From: Candidatus Nitrotoga sp. BS
Lineage (GTDB): Bacteria; Pseudomonadota; Gammaproteobacteria; Burkholderiales; Gallionellaceae
Reading direction: 5' to 3'
Assembly: GCF_927797785.1 (NCBI RefSeq)
Contig: NZ_CAKMLL010000049.1
Location: forward strand, 1 to 44,008
Length of the DNA stretch: 44,008 nucleotides
Shown: positions 42,643 to 44,008 of the stretch, piece by piece
Layout: the number at the start of each line of letters is the position of its first letter
How positions within the stretch are numbered: the first letter of the stretch is position 1
Made by a program: the position numbers and the translations under genes
The notes under the pieces: model-generated
The model's input: only the letters and a program-made list of their open reading frames with translations
Told to the model about the DNA's origin: nothing
Databases searched by the model: none

Positions 42643-43131
42643 ATGCCTAAAAAAATACTGATTCGCTTTGCTGAAATTCGTGATGCTTTAGTTATAACTA
42701 AATTTAATCGAGCCATGGCTCTAGAAACAGAACAGAAAGAATTAATACCGGAAGTAGTATCAAAGGGCGTCGATAAACTTTTAAATAATCCCAACCTTGG
42801 TTTTTATGTGGTTGCAGAAAGTGACAATGAAGTTATTGGATCACTCATGGTGACTACGGAATGGAGCGATTGGCGAAATGGTATGTTTTGGTGGATTCAA
42901 AGTGTCTACGTCGAGCCAAATGAACGCCGAAAAGGGGCTTATACTAAACTTTACAAGTTTATTAAAGAATCTGCGAATAATAATCCTGGTGTTTGCGGAT
43001 TTCGCCTTTATGTGGCGAAAGAAAATATTCTTGCCCAAAATACGTATGAAGCTCTTGGCATGATAGAAACGGATTACCGGATATACGAAGAGCTAAAACC
43101 AGGAACCCGCTTCTGTATGGACTCTATGTAA
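42643..43131 (+). CDS. GNAT-family N-acetyltransferase
   Basis: This protein of about 162 residues has the GNAT fold: RFAEIRDALVITKFNRAMA, VIGSLMVTTEWSDWRNGMFW, then motif A as SVYVEPNERRKGAYTKLYKF (acetyl-CoA loop RRKGAY) and VAKENILAQNTYEALGM in motif B. The substrate is unknown. The start is uncertain: no good ribosome site is seen, and upstream in-frame ATGs exist at 42592 and 42625. Its AT-rich codon use contrasts with the housekeeping genes before it, which hints at transfer. Confidence 0.85.
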   Translation: MPKKILIRFAEIRDALVITKFNRAMALETEQKELIPEVVSKGVDKLLNNPNLGFYVVAESDNEVIGSLMVTTEWSDWRNGMFWWIQSVYVEPNERRKGAYTKLYKFIKESANNNPGVCGFRLYVAKENILAQNTYEALGMIETDYRIYEELKPGTRFCMDSM

Positions 43132-43154
43132 AAGTGATTCCAGAATCCACTCGC

Positions 43155-43600
43155 TCAGCAACTAGCAGCCTCCAAGTCAGTCGCACTGGCGAACTCTTCG
43201 CGGCGGATGCACTTGTCGGTGGTATCGTGTAAAAGGCGTTCGACCATTTTGAGAAACTGCAACCGCTCTTGATGGCGATGGAGTTAATCGGTACAGACAG
43301 CACTTTGCCATTGAGCTTCTCGGTAAAACGCGGGGCGTTAGAAAGCTTGAAGGACTCGGTCCGATGCGGTTTGAGTCCTTCATCGCACTCTTGGGAGTCT
43401 TTTCAAGCGTGACACGCACCAGCTCGTTCACGTTGGCCGCTTGGCGCGCCGTGCGTGGCACTCAATGCGCGCAGCATCTTGCATCAAACCGCCCACGCCT
43501 GCTGCTCGAAAGCGGGCTCGCAAACACGCCGCAACTCGACGGTCAGCATCAATCTTCTGCGCAATATCCTTGCATACCTTCTGCAGTCAGCAAATCGATT
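43155..43600 (-). pseudogene. IS630-family transposase remnant, shifted and deleted
   Basis: Pieces of an IS630 transposase can be read on the minus strand in changing frames: a FRAAGVGGLMQDAAR-like segment near 43510, VNELVRVTLEKTP near 43410, GLKPHRTESFKLSN near 43365, and LQFLKMVERLLHDTTDKCIR with FASATDLEA at the end near 43190. The DDE catalytic core between the third and last pieces is deleted. The call rests on recognising these family segments by eye. Confidence 0.55.
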
Positions 43601-43748
43601 CTGCTATGCATCTGAACACGTACTTCGATTCACTTGCGCTTGCAAAGAATCCGCAGACGCCGATCATCATCGGCACTCAGTTGAACAGGTAAAGGAACAC
43701 CCATAGCACTGACCTCAGTAAGGCTGGAGGTCTCGTTACTCTCATAAA

Positions 43749-43926
43749 GGCACCTCTAAAAATCCAATTTTGCGAGCAGCCGCTTTGCGGCTTGCCTGCT
43801 TACCCCAATTCGTCACAATACTGCGTTACGAGAAAAAAATTATCGCTACATATCAAATATATGCCGCGCTCAAATTTTTTACTCGCGCCTTGTCTTGTCT
43901 AGAAAATTGAATTTTTAGAGGCGCCC
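43749..43926. mobile_element. MITE-like inverted-repeat element, copy 2
   Basis: This 178-base element begins GGCACCTCTAAAAATCCAAT and ends ATTGAATTTTTAGAGGCGCC, near-perfect 23-base inverted repeats. Interior sequence matches the element at 33000-33163. There is no ORF; it would need a transposase in trans. It follows the IS630 remnant directly. Confidence 0.8.
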
Positions 43927-43949
43927 ATAAGTAGCCGTATTTATGACGT

Positions 43950-43965
43950 ACTACACTAGTGTAGT
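43950..43965. promoter_or_regulatory. 16-bp perfect palindrome, possible operator
   Basis: ACTACACTAGTGTAGT is a perfect palindrome, 43 bases from the window end in a region with no gene. It could be the operator of a gene starting beyond the window. Confidence 0.35.
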
Positions 43966-44008
43966 GAACCGTAATTAACGGAACTAATAACAATGGTGCC
44001 TGTCTCAT

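Noticed and set aside
1-44008. tRNA or rRNA genes
   Set aside because: I scanned intergenic regions for the conserved T-loop and rRNA segments and found none.

Overview
The window looks like the chromosome of a betaproteobacterium of the Nitrosomonadales/Gallionellaceae type. This is inferred from protein style, a PEP-CTERM sorting signal, a sigma-54-type promoter, RAYT/REP elements and moderate GC; no rRNA or tRNA gene is present to fix the taxonomy.

Layout. 1-3.6 kb: end of a repeat element, a small c-type cytochrome, an inverted-repeat element, an IS110 transposase remnant, then a PEP-CTERM metalloprotease with its own sigma-54-like promoter and two putative activator sites, followed by a coupled secreted protein. 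3.6-14.9 kb: a long block read entirely on the minus strand. It starts at arsS (14.9 kb), runs through a TVP38-flavoreductase fusion, two arsenosugar-type glycosyltransferases and a DUF3047 protein (the first four junctions overlap as ATGA), continues with tal-zwf-glk-gnd (oxidative pentose phosphate pathway) and ends with arsM. Arsenic methylation and arsenosugar synthesis thus bracket a sugar-phosphate operon. 15.2-17.7 kb: a diguanylate cyclase with a globin-like sensor, and a voltage-gated-type potassium channel flanked by small REP-like palindromes.

17.87-27.72 kb is the most interesting part: a chromosomal integron. An integron integrase (intI, plus strand, 26758-27720) diverges from a cassette array on the minus strand. 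Cassettes are separated by recognisable attC sites, two of them textbook (26213-26314 and 25255-25365), others truncated or degenerate. In order from intI the cassettes are: one without a convincing ORF but with a perfect 17-bp-arm hairpin; a tandem-TIR protein; a TIR protein with a helical N-terminus (both candidate defence proteins); then, after an invading RAYT transposase that is partly duplicated, a sulfotransferase, a secreted unknown, a DUF3817 membrane protein, a 329-aa unknown, an NTF2-like protein, the stub of an extradiol-dioxygenase gene and a frameshifted rhodanese. The array is decaying: RAYT/REP sequence has broken at least two attC sites and one gene.

28-42 kb is mostly ordinary chromosome: a mazEF-like toxin-antitoxin pair, a lipoprotein hydrolase, thiL-pgpA-nuclease, lpxH, two cyclophilins, a TPR/Cds6-like protein, glnS, a universal stress protein, cysS and ppk1. 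42-44 kb is a decayed stretch: a GGDEF-gene remnant, a GNAT acetyltransferase, an IS630 remnant, and a second full copy of a ~170-bp inverted-repeat element also seen at 33.0 kb, with one end at the very start of the window.
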